Shown in pieces: positions 1 to 7,876 of a DNA stretch of 64,000 nucleotides. The number at the start of each line of letters is the position of its first letter. Within the stretch, counting starts at the first letter, position 1. The notes beneath the pieces were generated by a model. The model ran no database searches. It was not told where the DNA came from and was given only the letters and a program-made list of their open reading frames with translations. The position numbers and the translations under genes are program-made. Source of the DNA: Flavimaribacter sediminis. GTDB lineage: Bacteria > Pseudomonadota > Alphaproteobacteria > Rhizobiales > Rhizobiaceae. The DNA lies in the NCBI RefSeq assembly GCF_019492055.1, contig NZ_JAICBX010000001.1, positions 372,001 through 436,000 of the forward strand, written 5' to 3'.

Positions 1-414
1 CCGGGAACCGCAATTCGCGACATCCCGGTCGACCGCGTGTTCGTCGGATCCTGCACCAATGGCCGTCTGGAAGACCTGCGGGCGGCGGCGCAGGTGCTTT
101 CCGGCAGGAAGGTGGCGGACAGCGTCAAGGCGATCGCGGTGCCGGGATCGGCTGCCGTCAAGATCGCCGCGGAGCGCGAGGGCCTGCACGAGATATTCCT
201 GTCCGCCGGCTTCGAATGGCGTGACGCGGGATGTTCGATGTGTGTCGCGATGAACGACGACCGGCTTGCCGAGGGCGAGCGCTGCGCCTCAACCTCCAAC
301 CGCAATTTCGAAGGTCGTCAGGGCAAGGGCGGACGCACCCACCTGATGAGCCCGCCGATGGCTGCGGCAGCCGCCGTAACCGGAAAGATCACCGACGTGC
401 GGGAGCTGTTGTGA
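1..414 (+). CDS. leuC: 3-isopropylmalate dehydratase large-subunit-like protein, C-terminal part (5' end outside window)
   Basis: Only the last 137 residues are present; the frame is open at base 1. It belongs to the aconitase family, which hydrates or dehydrates branched hydroxy-dicarboxylic acids with a [4Fe-4S] cluster. Visible are the GSCTNG cluster-ligand motif, the DAGCSMC pair of ligand cysteines and the [14 protein letters not shown] substrate-binding stretch, all as in bacterial LeuC. The stop lies 2 nt before the small-subunit gene. From general knowledge, rhizobial leuC and leuD for leucine synthesis are usually not adjacent, so this paired copy inside a catabolic cluster is more likely a paralogue acting on another acid such as a methyl- or dimethylmalate. 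Family is certain, substrate is not. Confidence 0.9.
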   Translation, partial: PGTAIRDIPVDRVFVGSCTNGRLEDLRAAAQVLSGRKVADSVKAIAVPGSAAVKIAAEREGLHEIFLSAGFEWRDAGCSMCVAMNDDRLAEGERCASTSNRNFEGRQGKGGRTHLMSPPMAAAAAVTGKITDVRELL

Positions 415-416
415 CC

Positions 417-1058
417 ATGGAAAAGTTCACCACAGTCAAAAGCGTCGCCGCGCCGCTTCTGGAAAACGCGATCGACACCGACGTCATCTTTCCGGCGCGC
501 TTTCTGCTGTTGCTCGACCGCGAGGGCCTTGGCCGCTACGCTTTCAGCGAACGCCGCAACGGGCCTGAGCCTTTCGTGCTCGACACGCCGCCATACGATA
601 CGGCGAAGATCCTTGTGACCGGCGAGAATTTCGGCACGGGCTCCAGCCGCGAGCAGGCGGTATGGACCATCGCCGATCTCGGTATACGCTGCGTGATCGC
701 CAGGAGTTTCGGCGAGATCTTTTTCGCCAACTGCTTCAAGAACGGCGTCCTGCCTGTCCGCCTCGGCGGAGACGATATGGCGGCGGTGGAGCGCGCCGCC
801 GAGGCGGCGGAAGAGATCACGATCGACCTGGAGGCCCAGTCGATCCGGCTTTCGTCAGGACGCGAGATCCGCTTCGACATCGAACCGAACCTCAAGCGGT
901 TGTTGCTCTTGGGTCTCGACGAGGTCGGCATGATCCTCGCCGAGGACGGGGACGCCATCAAGGCTTTCGAAGCGCGACGGAAGGCGGATCAGCCCTGGAT
1001 GTCGATTGGCATCGAAAAATTGCATGCACTGGCCGAAGAACAGGATAAAAACGGATGA
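417..1058 (+). CDS. leuD: 3-isopropylmalate dehydratase small-subunit-like protein
   Basis: 213 residues, normal for LeuD (about 200). It supplies the swivelling domain that closes the active site of the LeuC-type subunit. The N-terminus MEKFTTV, the IDTDVIFPARF segment and the ENFGTGSSREQAVW loop are family hallmarks; the Gly-Ser-Ser-Arg-Glu part binds substrate. Housekeeping LeuD proteins usually have a GCGSSREHAPW-type loop, so the substrate pocket looks shifted. The ATG at 417 follows the large-subunit stop by 2 nt; an earlier in-frame start would overlap that gene heavily. The stop overlaps the next start (ATGA). A dimethylmaleate or citraconate hydratase role would fit the downstream lyase, but that is inference. 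Confidence 0.88.
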   Translation: MEKFTTVKSVAAPLLENAIDTDVIFPARFLLLLDREGLGRYAFSERRNGPEPFVLDTPPYDTAKILVTGENFGTGSSREQAVWTIADLGIRCVIARSFGEIFFANCFKNGVLPVRLGGDDMAAVERAAEAAEEITIDLEAQSIRLSSGREIRFDIEPNLKRLLLLGLDEVGMILAEDGDAIKAFEARRKADQPWMSIGIEKLHALAEEQDKNG

Positions 1059-1696
1059 GCACCAGCGAAAATCTTCTCGATAACTACAAGCGGGCCTATG
1101 ACAACCGGATCGGTTTCGGCGCCAGACCTGCCCTGATCATGATTGATTTCGTGCAAGCCTATTTCGAACCGGAGTGCGAGCTTTACGCCGGCGTGGAGGA
1201 CACCCTCAAATCGGCGCTGAGAATACGAGACAAGGCGCGCGAATGCGGCGTGCCGATCATCCTGACCAATGTGGTCTATCAGGCCGGCGGGTGCGATGGC
1301 GGGCGGTTCTTCCAGAAGGCCAGGCCGCTCCGAAACTTCATTGCAGGCAATCCCATGGGCGCCTGGCCGGAAGGGCTGGACGTCGCCGAAAACGAGATCG
1401 TGATCTCCAAACAGTATCCCAGCGCCTTCTTCGGCACGTCGCTGGCCTCAACGCTGGCGACATTAGGCGTCGACACGCTCGTTCACACAGGCGTCACCAC
1501 AAGCGGCTGCGTCCGTGCGACCTGCGTCGACTGCTGCTCTCACGGTTTCATTCCGATCATCGCGCGCGAAGCGGTCGGTGACCGGCATGCCTCTCCCCAC
1601 GAGGCCAATCTGTTCGACATGGACGCCAAATACGGCGACGTCGTCGATGAGGAAGAGATCCTCGATTATTTCGAGAAGACGAAGATATCCGGTTGA
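1055..1696 (+). CDS. Isochorismatase-family cysteine hydrolase 1 (N-carbamoylsarcosine/maleamate amidase-like)
   Basis: 213 residues. These enzymes cleave C-N amide or carbamoyl bonds with an Asp-Lys-Cys triad. Asp31 (ALIMIDF), Lys119 (VISKQYPSAFF) and Cys152 (GVTTSGCVRATC) are all present, and the TTSGCVRA motif is typical of the N-carbamoylsarcosine amidase/maleamate amidohydrolase branch. The start overlaps the small-subunit stop by ATGA, so it is co-translated with the LeuCD pair. Two relatives lie at 14148 and 17032, each with an N-terminal IGFG- or GFG-type segment before the catalytic Asp. Release of ammonia from a monoamide or carbamoyl product of the hydantoinase is the likely role. 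The exact substrate cannot be read from sequence. Confidence 0.87.
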   Translation: MSTSENLLDNYKRAYDNRIGFGARPALIMIDFVQAYFEPECELYAGVEDTLKSALRIRDKARECGVPIILTNVVYQAGGCDGGRFFQKARPLRNFIAGNPMGAWPEGLDVAENEIVISKQYPSAFFGTSLASTLATLGVDTLVHTGVTTSGCVRATCVDCCSHGFIPIIAREAVGDRHASPHEANLFDMDAKYGDVVDEEEILDYFEKTKISG

Positions 1697-1812
1697 GAAA
1701 GCCGGGTTTGCGCGCCAGTGGCTGGCGTTCTACCCGGCATAAACAGGTCCCTTTCCAATCAGTTTCGGAAAATCCTCATGGTTGCAAATCGGGGGATTTC
1801 CAAAATTACAAA

Positions 1813-1828
1813 ATTGGTCTGGACAAAT
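1813..1828. promoter_or_regulatory. GntR-type operator, copy 1, upstream of lyase gene
   Basis: ATTGGTCTGGACAAAT, an inverted repeat ATTgGT-N4-ACAAAT with one mismatch. The identical 16-mer occurs at 9034-9049 and a perfect version of the inverted core at 16045-16060. Regulators of the HutC subfamily bind sites bounded by GT and AC, which this fits. It lies about 100 bp before the lyase start in a 230-bp intergenic gap. The probable ligand is the GntR/UTRA protein at 17768. Confidence 0.7.
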
Positions 1829-1928
1829 ACTTCATCGCCGTGGCAGGTACGGGGCAAATTCGACGTAGCCGCCGGTGGGGCGGCGGGCGTCCTGTCATGC
1901 AATCCATCAAACTGGAGAAATGTCCTCA

Positions 1929-2792
1929 ATGGCCGATCCTGCCCTCAGGAGAGCTTTGCTAACTGGTGAGTTCGTCACCGCACCCGGCGTATTTGAATTG
2001 ATTTCGGCGCTCATCGCCGATTCGATGGGCTTCAAGGCGCTCTATGTGACCGGCTACGGAACCGTGGCCTCCTATCTCGGCCTGCCGGATGCGGGGCTTG
2101 CGACCTACACCGACATGATCGACCGTATCGCCTGCATCGTCGAGCGGACGAAGACGCCCGTCATCGCCGACGCCGACACCGGTTACGGCGGCCCGCTCAA
2201 TGTCCGTCATACCGTTCGCGGCTACGAACGCGCCGGTGTCAGCGCTATCCAGATCGAAGACCAGGAATTTCCGAAAAAATGCGGGCACACGCCCAATCGT
2301 CGCGTGATTGCGCTGGACGACATGCTGCTCAAGATCGAGACGGCGGCCGAGAGCCGGCAAAGCGACGATTTTCTGATCATCGCCCGGACGGACGCCCGCA
2401 CCGGTTACGGTCTCGACGAGGCGATCAGGCGCGGTCAGGCCTTCGCAAAGGCCGGCGCTGATGTGGTTTTCGTCGAATCGCCGGAAAGCGAAGACGAGAT
2501 GAAGCGCGTCGCCGAGGCGATCGATGCGCCGCTGTTCGCCAACATGGTCAACGGCGGCATGACCCCCACCCTGTCCGAAGACCGGCTGAAAGCGTTGGGA
2601 TATGCGATTGGCATCCACCCCGCGATCGGGTTTCTCTCCATGGGCGCCGCGCTCGAAAAGGCGTACGGTGATCTGAAAGCCAACGGCGAAACCACCGACG
2701 CCGTTGAGCTCTATGATTTCTCCAGGTTCAACGAACTCATGGGCTTCCCCGAAATATGGGCTTTCGAGGATAAGCTGGGGAAGGCTAGATAA
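1929..2792 (+). CDS. Isocitrate lyase/PEP mutase-superfamily lyase (methylisocitrate or 2,3-dimethylmalate lyase-like)
   Basis: 287 residues, about the normal length for the methylisocitrate lyase/oxaloacetate decarboxylase group. The metal-binding ADADTGYGG motif (Asp81, Asp83) and the KKCGH loop with Cys118 are present; the Cys marks true C-C lyases rather than phosphonate mutases. It would split a 2-hydroxy-dicarboxylate into pyruvate or glyoxylate plus a short acid. With the LeuCD-like hydratase just upstream the pair resembles dimethylmaleate hydratase plus dimethylmalate lyase of anaerobic nicotinate breakdown. GGAG at 1914-1917 is 11 nt before ATG 1929; ATG 1920 is in frame but too close. 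The 3' end overlaps the convergent CoA-transferase gene by 8 nt. Confidence 0.85.
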   Translation: MADPALRRALLTGEFVTAPGVFELISALIADSMGFKALYVTGYGTVASYLGLPDAGLATYTDMIDRIACIVERTKTPVIADADTGYGGPLNVRHTVRGYERAGVSAIQIEDQEFPKKCGHTPNRRVIALDDMLLKIETAAESRQSDDFLIIARTDARTGYGLDEAIRRGQAFAKAGADVVFVESPESEDEMKRVAEAIDAPLFANMVNGGMTPTLSEDRLKALGYAIGIHPAIGFLSMGAALEKAYGDLKANGETTDAVELYDFSRFNELMGFPEIWAFEDKLGKAR

Positions 2793-4026
2793 CGCCCTCC
2801 TCGGTCAGCTCTGACAGGGCCTTTGTGTCGAGCCCCAGCAGTTCGCCATAGATCGCCTCGTTATCCTTGCCCGGCTCGTCGCGGCCGAGCCAATTCACCT
2901 CGCAAGGCGTTTCGGATAGTTTCGGAGCGATGCCGGGAACGGCGATGTCTCCGAAGCGCTCGTCTTCGACGCGCACGATCATGTCGCGGGCCTTGAAATG
3001 CGGGTCCTCGGCGATTTCAGCGATCGAATTGATCGGCCCGTAGACGACGCCGTGCTCGTCGAGAATTGCGCCGAGATCTTTCGGCGTCATCGTGCTTGTC
3101 CATTCGCCGATCATGCCGTCGAGCAGCTCGACGTGGTCGCCGCGGGCCAGGTGGGTTGAAAAGCGCGGATCCTCGGCAAGTTCCGGCTGGCCCATGGCGG
3201 CGCAAAGCCGGCGGAACATCGGGTCCACATTGGCGGCGATCACGATGTAGGTCCCGTCGTTGGTCGGATAGATGTTCGAAGGCGCCACATTGGGCAGACC
3301 CGTTCCGGACGGTTTGCGGACGACGCCGCATTTGTCATATTCGGGCAGGGTGCTTTCGAGCATTGAAAAGCAGCTTTCGACAATCGCCGCGTCGACGACC
3401 TGGCCCTTGCCACCGCCGCCGGCGTCTCGCCAGTAAAGCGCCATCAGCAGGCCCTCGAATGCGAAAAGCGCCGTCAGAGTGTCGCCGAGCGAGATGCCGA
3501 AACGCGGCTGTGGCTGGTCGGGAAAGCCGTTGATATAGCGGATCCCGCCCATCGCCTCGCCGACGCTGGCGAATCCCGGCCGCTCCGAATAGGGGCCGGT
3601 CTGGCCGAAGCCGGAGACGCGGGCGATCACCAGCCCCGGGTTTTCCTTGTGCAGTTCGTCCGGCCCGAGGTTCCATTTCTCCAGCGTTCCGGGCTTGAAA
3701 TTCTCGACCATGGCGTCCGCCTCGGCGGCAAGCCGTCGCAACAGATCACGGCCGCGCGGATCGCGCAGGTTTGCCGTTACCGATTTCTTGTTGCGGGCCA
3801 GCGTTGGCCACCACAGACCGTGGCCGTTATAGCGATGGTGGCCCCAGTCGCGCATTGGATCGCCCTTGACCGGCGGCTCCACCTTGATGACCTCGGCGCC
3901 GAAATCGGCGAGCCGGCTGCCGACGAAGGGACCGGCCAGAAGCTGGCCGACCTCGATTGCCCGGATTCCGGAAAGCGGGCCTGAACCCGTCGCCGTCCGC
4001 GCCTTGCCCGTCAAACTCGCACTCAT
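2785..4026 (-). CDS. CaiB/BaiF family (class III) CoA-transferase
   Basis: 413 residues, the standard size of family III CoA-transferases, which move CoA between two carboxylic acids through an aspartyl-CoA thioester. The N-terminal Rossmann part (IRAIEVGQLLAGPFVGSRLADFGAEVIKVEPP) and the conserved GQVVDAAIVES segment with the catalytic Asp are clear. It is the last gene of a minus-strand operon that starts at 8974, and its ATG overlaps the stop of the alpha/beta hydrolase gene (ATGA). It probably activates the dicarboxylate intermediate so that the HMG-CoA-lyase-family enzyme at 16099 can cleave it, as in itaconate or citramalate breakdown. Donor and acceptor are unknown. Confidence 0.88.
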   Translation of the reverse strand: MSASLTGKARTATGSGPLSGIRAIEVGQLLAGPFVGSRLADFGAEVIKVEPPVKGDPMRDWGHHRYNGHGLWWPTLARNKKSVTANLRDPRGRDLLRRLAAEADAMVENFKPGTLEKWNLGPDELHKENPGLVIARVSGFGQTGPYSERPGFASVGEAMGGIRYINGFPDQPQPRFGISLGDTLTALFAFEGLLMALYWRDAGGGGKGQVVDAAIVESCFSMLESTLPEYDKCGVVRKPSGTGLPNVAPSNIYPTNDGTYIVIAANVDPMFRRLCAAMGQPELAEDPRFSTHLARGDHVELLDGMIGEWTSTMTPKDLGAILDEHGVVYGPINSIAEIAEDPHFKARDMIVRVEDERFGDIAVPGIAPKLSETPCEVNWLGRDEPGKDNEAIYGELLGLDTKALSELTEEGVI

Positions 4027-4853
4027 CGCGTCGCAACCTCCATTGTTTTGTCAGTTTCGTTGAGGAATTCACCCAGAACATCGGAAAAGCGCTTGCGCAT
4101 CTCCGGGCCCGCCACCACATGGGCGGCTCCTTCGAGCACGTAGCTGCGCGCATTCGGTATCATCGCTTCGATTGGTTTCGTCAGCCGCGGCCCGGTGACA
4201 GTGTCGAGCGGGCAATGGACGATGAGGCAGGGCGCGGATATCTGTCCGAGCCGATCCGTCACGTCGTGCGAAAGGCACGACTGAATGAGCCTGTCATGGG
4301 CCTCAAAACGATCGCGCAATTCGCGCCACGGCCCTTCTGGCCCAAGAATGCGCTCATGATTGGAGAGGTAATAGTCCTCGTCGAAGGACCACAGGCAAAC
4401 CAGTTTCTGAAAAGCCTCCCACCCCATCTCGCGATGAACGTCGCGCAGCATTTCCATTTGATGGCGGAAGAGCGCGTCGGGCTTTGCCCAGGTTCCCATG
4501 TTGACCATGGAGCGCACCAGGTCCGGCCGGCCGATCGCCAGTTCCTGGCCGATGCAAGCGCCCATGCCGACAAGGCCGACGACATGCACGTCGCTCCAGC
4601 CGAGATGGTCGAGCAGTCCGGCGACGTCTCCGGCGTAGAGCTGCATGCTGGGCGTAACGGAAGGATCGTCATCCGATTCGCCTATCCCGCGGTGATCGAA
4701 GATCGCGACTTTATAGTTGTCCTTGAGGCTGCGTGCGAGGTGATGGTGCTGGCCATGGCAATAGGTGCCCCAGCCGCCCATGCAGATGGCGGGCGGCCCC
4801 TCGCCATGGACCTCGTAATACATGGTGTGACCGTTGATGCGCGCGACTGGCAT
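4023..4853 (-). CDS. Alpha/beta hydrolase-fold protein with atypical nucleophile elbow
   Basis: 276 residues with the alpha/beta hydrolase fold. The later triad members are visible: Asp217 (HCPLDTVTG) and His245 (EGAAHVV). At the elbow, where relatives have G-x-S-x-G, this protein reads VVGLVGMGACIGQELA. Aligning the following helix puts Gly96 at the Ser site, while Cys100 sits in a shifted G-x-C-x-G (GACIG). I read both strands of the codons and see no frameshift. It may use Cys100 as in dienelactone hydrolase, or catalyse a non-hydrolytic step. A strong GGGAGGAG ribosome site precedes ATG 4853. It is translationally coupled to the CoA-transferase. Confidence 0.8.
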   Translation of the reverse strand: MPVARINGHTMYYEVHGEGPPAICMGGWGTYCHGQHHHLARSLKDNYKVAIFDHRGIGESDDDPSVTPSMQLYAGDVAGLLDHLGWSDVHVVGLVGMGACIGQELAIGRPDLVRSMVNMGTWAKPDALFRHQMEMLRDVHREMGWEAFQKLVCLWSFDEDYYLSNHERILGPEGPWRELRDRFEAHDRLIQSCLSHDVTDRLGQISAPCLIVHCPLDTVTGPRLTKPIEAMIPNARSYVLEGAAHVVAGPEMRKRFSDVLGEFLNETDKTMEVATR

Positions 4854-4900
4854 GGCTCCTCCCTATCCGGATATTTCCGACGCCGGCGCCGAATGGCGGT

Positions 4901-5167
4901 TCAGGCGTCGATCCTCCACTGAACGATCCGGCCCTCCAGACCGAGTTCCCGACAAAACATGCGGAACGCCAGCGCCTTGTCCGCCTGCTCGGCCGGCGCC
5001 GCGAAACAGACGTGCCGGCTGCGCGGCTTTCCGGACGGTGAAAACAGCGCCACTGGCCTGTGATGCGTCGCAAGCCACGCCTCGACCCGGCGAAGCGTAT
5101 TGGCTGCCAGAACCGGATCCTCGCCCGGCGGTATGGTGACGCGCATGACATGCCAGCGACCTGTCAT
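4901..5167 (-). CDS. Small conserved-looking protein of unknown function
   Basis: 88 residues, soluble, no signal peptide or membrane segment, and no family that I recognise. It begins MTGRWHVMRVTIPPG and has an alternating strand-helix pattern suggestive of a compact alpha/beta fold, ending in LEGRIVQWRIDA. It sits inside the minus-strand operon, 21 nt after the permease stop and 47 nt before the alpha/beta hydrolase start, so it is very likely expressed with them. Codon usage resembles its neighbours. It may be an accessory subunit of the uptake or hydrolysis step, but nothing in the sequence proves that. Confidence 0.65.
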   Translation of the reverse strand: MTGRWHVMRVTIPPGEDPVLAANTLRRVEAWLATHHRPVALFSPSGKPRSRHVCFAAPAEQADKALAFRMFCRELGLEGRIVQWRIDA

Positions 5168-5187
5168 GGTTCGACGCTCCCATCATG

Positions 5188-6276
5188 CTAACTGCCGAAT
5201 TCCATCGGCTGGCGCCTTCGCACGAGCTGCGACGCCGCGACTGCAAGAATCAGGCCGCCGCCATAGAAAAGGTCCTGAACGAAATTCGGTATCCCGAAGA
5301 TCTGCAGGCCGGAAATACCGGTCGCAAGCAGCAACACGCCGATCAGCGAGCCGACCGGATTAAATCGTCCGGGCACGATGCTGGTGGCGCCGAGGAAGGC
5401 CGCCGCGAAAGCCGGCAACAGCAGGCCGATGCGGGAACTCGGATCCGCCGAGCCGTTCAGTCCTACGGCAAGCACGCCGGCGACTGCGGCGATCGCGCCC
5501 GAACTTATGAGCGCCAGCGCGCGCACCGAATCGACGCGTATGCCGGCGAGGCGCGCCACTTCCCGCGCCCGGCCAACGAAGAGCAGCCTGCGCCCCGGTG
5601 TCGTGTATTCGAGGAAATACCAGATGATCGCGCACAGGATCAGCGCGTACCAGAACGACATGGACACCTCGAACAGGCGCGTCTGGTTGACCCAGCCGAT
5701 GAGGGTGGGATTGGCGCCGAAGATCGAGATGGTGCGCGATCCGCTGATCCATTTCGCAATGCCGATGACGAAAGTCGCCATGCCGAGGGTGACGATCAGC
5801 GAATGAATGCGGAAAAAGACGATGAAGAAAGCATTGGCGGCCCCGATTGCTGCGCCAACCAGAAGTCCGAGGACGACTGCGACAAGTGTCGGCGAGCCCT
5901 GGCTGATCAGGATGGCCACCACCAGTGAGGAAAGCGTCATATTGGCGGCGATCGAAAGGTCGAAATCGCCTGCGGTCAGTGGCAGGAGCAGACCGAGCGT
6001 CAGGACGATCAGAACGCCTTGCGTGCCGAAAATCGTCGAGAAATTGGTCCAGCTGAAGAACCGTGAGGAATCATAAATCCCGCTGTCGATAAATGCGAAC
6101 AGCGCGATCAGCAGGACCCAGATGCCGATGATCGCATAGCGTTCGAAAAAATTCTTCGGCACGGCGGGCGCCGGCGATGATTTCGACCGTTCTTCCTGGA
6201 GTCGAAGGACTTTCGATTCGAGTTCCGCCAGCCGGGCTTCGTATTGGGAGATGGGATCGTTGTTGTGAGCGTCCAA
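5188..6276 (-). CDS. Ribose/xylose-type ABC transporter permease with N-terminal coiled coil
   Basis: 362 residues, a BPD_transp_2 (RbsC-like) inner-membrane permease with about 8-10 hydrophobic segments from residue 47 on. The GDFDLSIAANMTLSS stretch is the typical RbsC motif after the early helices. Unusually, some 45 hydrophilic residues precede the first membrane helix, and residues 9-30 (ISQYEARLAELESKVLRLQ) form heptads very like the N-terminus of HyuA at 9281. The start is TTG at 6276, since no ATG lies nearby, with AAGGA upstream. It follows the ATPase gene by 19 nt. Substrate is probably the cyclic compound handled by HyuAB rather than a sugar. Confidence 0.88.
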   Translation of the reverse strand: MDAHNNDPISQYEARLAELESKVLRLQEERSKSSPAPAVPKNFFERYAIIGIWVLLIALFAFIDSGIYDSSRFFSWTNFSTIFGTQGVLIVLTLGLLLPLTAGDFDLSIAANMTLSSLVVAILISQGSPTLVAVVLGLLVGAAIGAANAFFIVFFRIHSLIVTLGMATFVIGIAKWISGSRTISIFGANPTLIGWVNQTRLFEVSMSFWYALILCAIIWYFLEYTTPGRRLLFVGRAREVARLAGIRVDSVRALALISSGAIAAVAGVLAVGLNGSADPSSRIGLLLPAFAAAFLGATSIVPGRFNPVGSLIGVLLLATGISGLQIFGIPNFVQDLFYGGGLILAVAASQLVRRRQPMEFGS

Positions 6277-6295
6277 TGAAAGGGTTCCTTGCGCT

Positions 6296-7855
6296 TTACT
6301 CGACCAGCGCCGTCTGATCGACAGACAGGGCGGAATAACATTGAAAAACTATCTCCTCCTTGGTGAGCCTCTCTCCCGTGAGTTCGATCACAGGCCGTCC
6401 CTGGGCGAAGACGATGACGCGATCGCAGATCTGCGCGAGTTGCTCGGCGTCGGTGCTGGCGCAGACGATTGATGCGCCCTCCCTGGCGGCCTGATCGATC
6501 GCAGCAAAGACCTGCTGGCGGGCGCCGACGTCCACGCCTTGCGTGGGCTCGTCGAGCAGGAGCAGGCGCGGCTTGAGCTCCAGCCACTTGGCCAGCAAAA
6601 CCTTCTGCTGGTTGCCGCCGCTCAGATTTTCCAGATTGAGATCCGGATTGTTGGGCCTGACGTCGTGCGCCGCCCCGGTTTCCTGCGCCCATTGCCGCAT
6701 GCCCAGCCGGTCGAGGCCGAGCTTTCGCGCGAAATTCGCCATCGAAGGCAGCGTCATGTTGTCGCTGATCGGCAGCGTGCCGGCGCCGCTGGCGCCGATG
6801 CGGTCGGCAGGCAGGAACGCCATGCCGAGGCCAATCGCCTTTTCCGGGTTCATTTCACGCAGCATGGTCTCTTTGCCGTCGATCGACAGCATGCCGTCGA
6901 GAGCTGTGCGGGCCCCGTAAATCAGCGACGGAATCTCGTCGAAGCCGGAGCCGATCAGGCCGGTCAGTCCCAGCACCTCGCCGCCGGACAGATCGAAAGA
7001 CACGTTGCGGCAGGTGGCGCCGGAAAGATCGCTGACGATGACAGCGCTGCGATCAGCCGGTTTTTTCCGATGCGTCGCCTGATAGGCGGTGACGCGTTTG
7101 CCGATGATCAGTTCGATGAAGTCTTCCGGCGAGGTGCGGTCGGTCTCGATGACGCCGGCGACCTGGCCGTCGCGAAGGACGGTGGCGCGGTCGGTGATTT
7201 CCATGATCTCGTCGACGTCATGGCTGACAAAGATCACCGAGGCGTCCTTTTTCACCAACTGTCTGACAAGATTGAACAATTTTTCAACGCCGATGCGCGG
7301 GAGGAATGGCGTCGGCTCGTCTAGAACCAGAATCCCTTCGCCGCCGTGGGCCTCCTGCGCCGAGCGCACTTCCTCCATCGCGCGGACAATGGCGACGAGG
7401 CAGCGATCGACTTGCGGCAGATCCTGGATCTTCGTCGTGGGATCGATCGCCAGTTCATATTCCGTCAGAATTCTGCGGATACGCTGTGTCTCGCCGCGCC
7501 AGTCGATCCGCCATTGGTTTTGCGTCGCGAAATCGCTGAGGCAAATGTTCTCCGTCACCGAAAGCGACGGTATCAGCCCAAGATGCTGATGGACAAACGC
7601 CATGCCCAGTTCGCGGAACTGGCCGGGCGTCAGCGGCAGGGGAATCTCCCTGTCGTAGAGGACGAGCTTGGCGCCCGGCTGCGGCGCCAGAAATCCTGAA
7701 AGGATCTTGATAAGGGTCGACTTGCCGGAACCATTCTGCCCCAGAAGTCCGTGCACTTCCCCGCGCGAAACGGAGAGGGAAACGCCGTCAAGTGCGACGG
7801 CGCCTCCGAAATGCTTGCTCAGATTTGTAATCTGCAGCGCTGGTGTCTTCTGCAT
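6296..7855 (-). CDS. Ribose-type ABC transporter ATP-binding protein (two fused NBDs)
   Basis: 519 residues in the RbsA/MglA/XylG pattern: two nucleotide-binding domains in one chain. The first has a good Walker A (GQNGSGKST) and Walker B (ILVLDEPTPFL) but its signature is degraded to LPQVDRC. The second has a degenerate P-loop (GLIGSGFDE) and an intact LSGGNQQK signature with LLLLDEPTQGVD. This split of intact motifs between halves is common in the family, giving one competent ATP site. It lies between the binding-protein and permease genes with gaps of about 20 nt, so all three form one importer. Confidence 0.9.
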   Translation of the reverse strand: MQKTPALQITNLSKHFGGAVALDGVSLSVSRGEVHGLLGQNGSGKSTLIKILSGFLAPQPGAKLVLYDREIPLPLTPGQFRELGMAFVHQHLGLIPSLSVTENICLSDFATQNQWRIDWRGETQRIRRILTEYELAIDPTTKIQDLPQVDRCLVAIVRAMEEVRSAQEAHGGEGILVLDEPTPFLPRIGVEKLFNLVRQLVKKDASVIFVSHDVDEIMEITDRATVLRDGQVAGVIETDRTSPEDFIELIIGKRVTAYQATHRKKPADRSAVIVSDLSGATCRNVSFDLSGGEVLGLTGLIGSGFDEIPSLIYGARTALDGMLSIDGKETMLREMNPEKAIGLGMAFLPADRIGASGAGTLPISDNMTLPSMANFARKLGLDRLGMRQWAQETGAAHDVRPNNPDLNLENLSGGNQQKVLLAKWLELKPRLLLLDEPTQGVDVGARQQVFAAIDQAAREGASIVCASTDAEQLAQICDRVIVFAQGRPVIELTGERLTKEEIVFQCYSALSVDQTALVE

Positions 7856-7876
7856 CGGTCCAGCCTGTTGCGGGTT

